DNA from: Bacillota bacterium
Lineage (GTDB): Bacteria > Bacillota > Clostridia > Christensenellales > Aristaeellaceae
Reading direction: 5' to 3'
Length of the DNA stretch: 8,329 bases
Assembly: GCA_023443705.1 (NCBI GenBank)
Contig: JAEZTD010000415.1
Coordinates: 1 to 8,329 of the forward strand
The position numbers were made by a program, and so were the translations under genes. The notes beneath the pieces are model-generated. The model made no database searches. It saw only the letters and a program-made list of their open reading frames with translations, and was not told where the DNA came from. The first letter of the stretch is position 1. The number at the start of each line of letters is the position of its first letter. Of this stretch, positions 7,186 through 8,329 are shown piece by piece.

Positions 7186-7235
7186 CGGGGCACCAAAACA
7201 CCCCGCGCAGTTTATCCGTTTTTCGTTGGAACCGG

Positions 7236-7269
7236 GCGCGTAAAAGGGCAGAGCGCTGCCATTTCGCGC
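7236..7269 (+). other. Imperfect hairpin in the leader of the acidic membrane protein gene
   Basis: GCGCG (7236-7240) pairs with CGCGC (7265-7269), AAA (7243-7245) with TTT (7262-7264), and GGCAG (7247-7251) with CTGCC (7256-7260) around an AGCG tetraloop. The only interruptions are a two-base bulge (7241-7242) and a single G/A mismatch (7246 with 7261). It ends 8 bases before the AGGAAGGGG ribosome binding site at 7278-7286. With no T-run after it, it fits an RNA regulatory, processing or partial-termination element better than a classic terminator. The rest of the 7186-7291 gap has only a weak CGGGG/CCCCG stem (7186-7205). Confidence 0.45.
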
Positions 7270-7291
7270 GAACGGACAGGAAGGGGTTCTT

Positions 7292-8227
7292 ATGCAGCAA
7301 ACCGCGTTTACCGATTCTTTCATCAAAGGCATGCTAGGCTGGATCCGATGGATCGCCAGCTCCATTGCCAACCTCTTTCAGTCCGGTTCCGGTACCTCCG
7401 GCGGCACATCCTTTCTTTCGTGGTTTGCCGGGAATTGGATCAAGATCCTGCTGGTCTTGATCGTCACAGGCGTTCTTGTGGACTGGGTGGTGTGGATTGC
7501 GCGGTGGCGGCCGTATTGGGTCTGGTTCCGGAAGCGCCGCATCCTCCTGGACCACGAAGTGGAGGACATCGACGACGACGATCTGATGATGCACTACGAT
7601 GACATGGGCCGCCCCCGCGCGAGGCGAGGACGTGCCGTCGCGTATGCCGACGACCTTGACGAGTTTGACGACGGCGAGTCGCTGGACGGCTTCGACGAGG
7701 AGTACGACGATCAGGACGACGGGGATTACGACGATCGTTATGAGGAAGACCCGGACGAGGAAGACCCGGACGAGGAAGACGGCGACTTTGACGCGCTTTA
7801 CGATGACCGAGACGGGCGCGACGCGGGCGCGGAACCCTTTGCGGCACCGGAGACCGAAGCCGCCGAAGAACTGGACGAAGACGACGACCTGCCCCCCGCT
7901 CGCAAATCAGGGCGCGCCCCGGCGCGCAAAAAATTCTTCGCGCGCCGCCGTGACAGCGCGGCGGACGCGGAAGATCCGTTCAGCATCGAGGGAGATTTCT
8001 TTGACGATTTGGGCGAGGATCCAATGGATGACGTCGTGATCCACCGCCGCAGGCGGCCGGATGAGCGCGACGATCAGGATACGTCCGTTTATCGTCGGCC
8101 CGCCTTTCTTCCAGGCGACGAACCCGGCGCTGTGCGCGGCGCGGACGAGGACGAGGGTTGGCACAGCGGCTACACCCAGCGCAGCGTGGAGCGTGGCAAG
8201 CGCAGAAAGCGGGATGTCGGCGCATGA
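7292..8227 (+). CDS. Membrane protein with long acidic low-complexity tail, function unknown
   Basis: I do not recognise this 311-residue protein. Residues 8-30 form a hydrophobic or amphipathic stretch. After a Ser/Gly linker (31-40) comes a clear membrane helix (about 49-70, ILLVLIVTGVLVDWVVWIA). A Trp/Arg-rich juxtamembrane segment follows (71-83, ending in RKRR). Residues 86-200 are dominated by Asp and Glu, including EEDPDEEDPDEED at 151-163. Basic clusters lie at 211-220, 251-255 and 303-307. By the positive-inside rule the tail should face the cytoplasm. It is probably disordered; the acidic/basic blocks suggest a scaffold or charge-based binding, which is inference. AGGAAGGGG at 7278-7286 precedes ATG 7292 by 5 bases. 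Its stop overlaps the next start as ATGA. The aspartate-rich run comes from GAC/GAT/GAG codons in the correct frame for a real gene. Confidence 0.8.
   Translation: MQQTAFTDSFIKGMLGWIRWIASSIANLFQSGSGTSGGTSFLSWFAGNWIKILLVLIVTGVLVDWVVWIARWRPYWVWFRKRRILLDHEVEDIDDDDLMMHYDDMGRPRARRGRAVAYADDLDEFDDGESLDGFDEEYDDQDDGDYDDRYEEDPDEEDPDEEDGDFDALYDDRDGRDAGAEPFAAPETEAAEELDEDDDLPPARKSGRAPARKKFFARRRDSAADAEDPFSIEGDFFDDLGEDPMDDVVIHRRRRPDERDDQDTSVYRRPAFLPGDEPGAVRGADEDEGWHSGYTQRSVERGKRRKRDVGA
7742..7780 (+). repeat. 15-base in-frame tandem repeat, 2.6 copies
   Basis: The unit GAGGAAGACCCGGAC occurs twice exactly (7742-7756, 7757-7771), followed by the first 9 bases of a third copy. It encodes EEDPD. Identical DNA copies point to recent slippage or duplication that keeps frame, so copy number may vary between strains. 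Confidence 0.9.
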
Positions 8228-8329
8228 CACAGTTTGAGCCCTGGCCAGGGAACCGGATTAAGGCGGTGGTCGGCCATTACGGCAGCGGCAAGACTGAGAT
8301 CGCGATGGCGCTGGCCATCCTGGCGGCGG
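8224..8329 (+). CDS. P-loop ATPase, N-terminal part (cut by the right edge)
   Basis: Thirty-five codons are visible from ATG 8224, which overlaps the preceding stop as ATGA. The protein opens with a strand and Walker A motif, AVVGHYGSGKTEIAMALAIL, at about residues 14-33. The GSGKTE form matches a group of cytoplasmic Firmicutes ATP-binding proteins related to the MinD/ParA/CobQ clan, as I recall them; too little is visible to fix the family. Strict coupling to the acidic membrane protein suggests a joint function. It is a second P-loop protein in the window, not closely similar to the one at 366-788 outside the motif. Confidence 0.8.
   Translation, partial: MTQFEPWPGNRIKAVVGHYGSGKTEIAMALAILAA

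Noticed and set aside
7186..7223. Intrinsic terminator after cdaR
   Set aside because: The CGGGG/CCCCG stem has only five pairs with a 10-base loop, and the T5 run starts 14 bases after the stem, so it is too weak and too far.
7599..8039. Plus-strand frame rich in Thr/Arg within the acidic gene
   Set aside because: It is a shifted reading of the Asp/Glu-coding region; the acidic frame has the ribosome binding site, membrane helix and coupling.

Overview
The window looks like chromosomal DNA of a GC-rich Firmicute, probably a clostridial lineage. The support is good AAGGAGG-type ribosome binding sites, a cdaA-cdaR pair, a small Firmicutes-type P-loop ATPase next to threonine synthase, and sigma-70/sigma-A-like promoters. 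No lineage can be fixed from the sequence alone. There are nine genes, two cut by the window edges. I see no mobile element, tRNA, rRNA or CRISPR array.

Layout. (a) 1-788, minus strand: a small P-loop NTPase followed after 13 bases by the start of thrC, which runs off the left edge. (b) 789-925: a compact divergent control region with two back-to-back promoters, one for each direction. (c) 926-4912, plus strand: a tight four-gene unit holding a Nudix hydrolase (ADP-ribose pyrophosphatase type), a beta-mannosidase-like GH2 protein that has lost its catalytic core, a Gfo/Idh/MocA oxidoreductase and a RimJ/RimL-type GNAT acetyltransferase. The genes overlap or lie within 17 bases of each other. 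(d) 4913-5045: a gap with a long GC-rich imperfect hairpin. (e) 5046-7185: cdaA (membrane diadenylate cyclase) and cdaR (YbbR-domain regulator), overlapping by 14 bases. (f) 7186-7291: a second gap with another hairpin just before a ribosome binding site. (g) 7292-8329: a one- or two-helix membrane protein with a very acidic tail, coupled by an ATGA overlap to the start of a second P-loop ATPase that leaves the window.

How the genes work together. The c-di-AMP module is the one clear system: CdaA makes c-di-AMP at the membrane and CdaR modulates it from outside. The usual third member, glmM, is absent; the acidic membrane protein and P-loop ATPase sit in its place. The four-gene unit suggests handling of a sugar or sugar derivative, but the GH2-like member is probably not a working glycosidase, so its role is open. 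The best candidates for undescribed biology are the core-deleted GH2 protein and the acidic membrane protein/ATPase pair.
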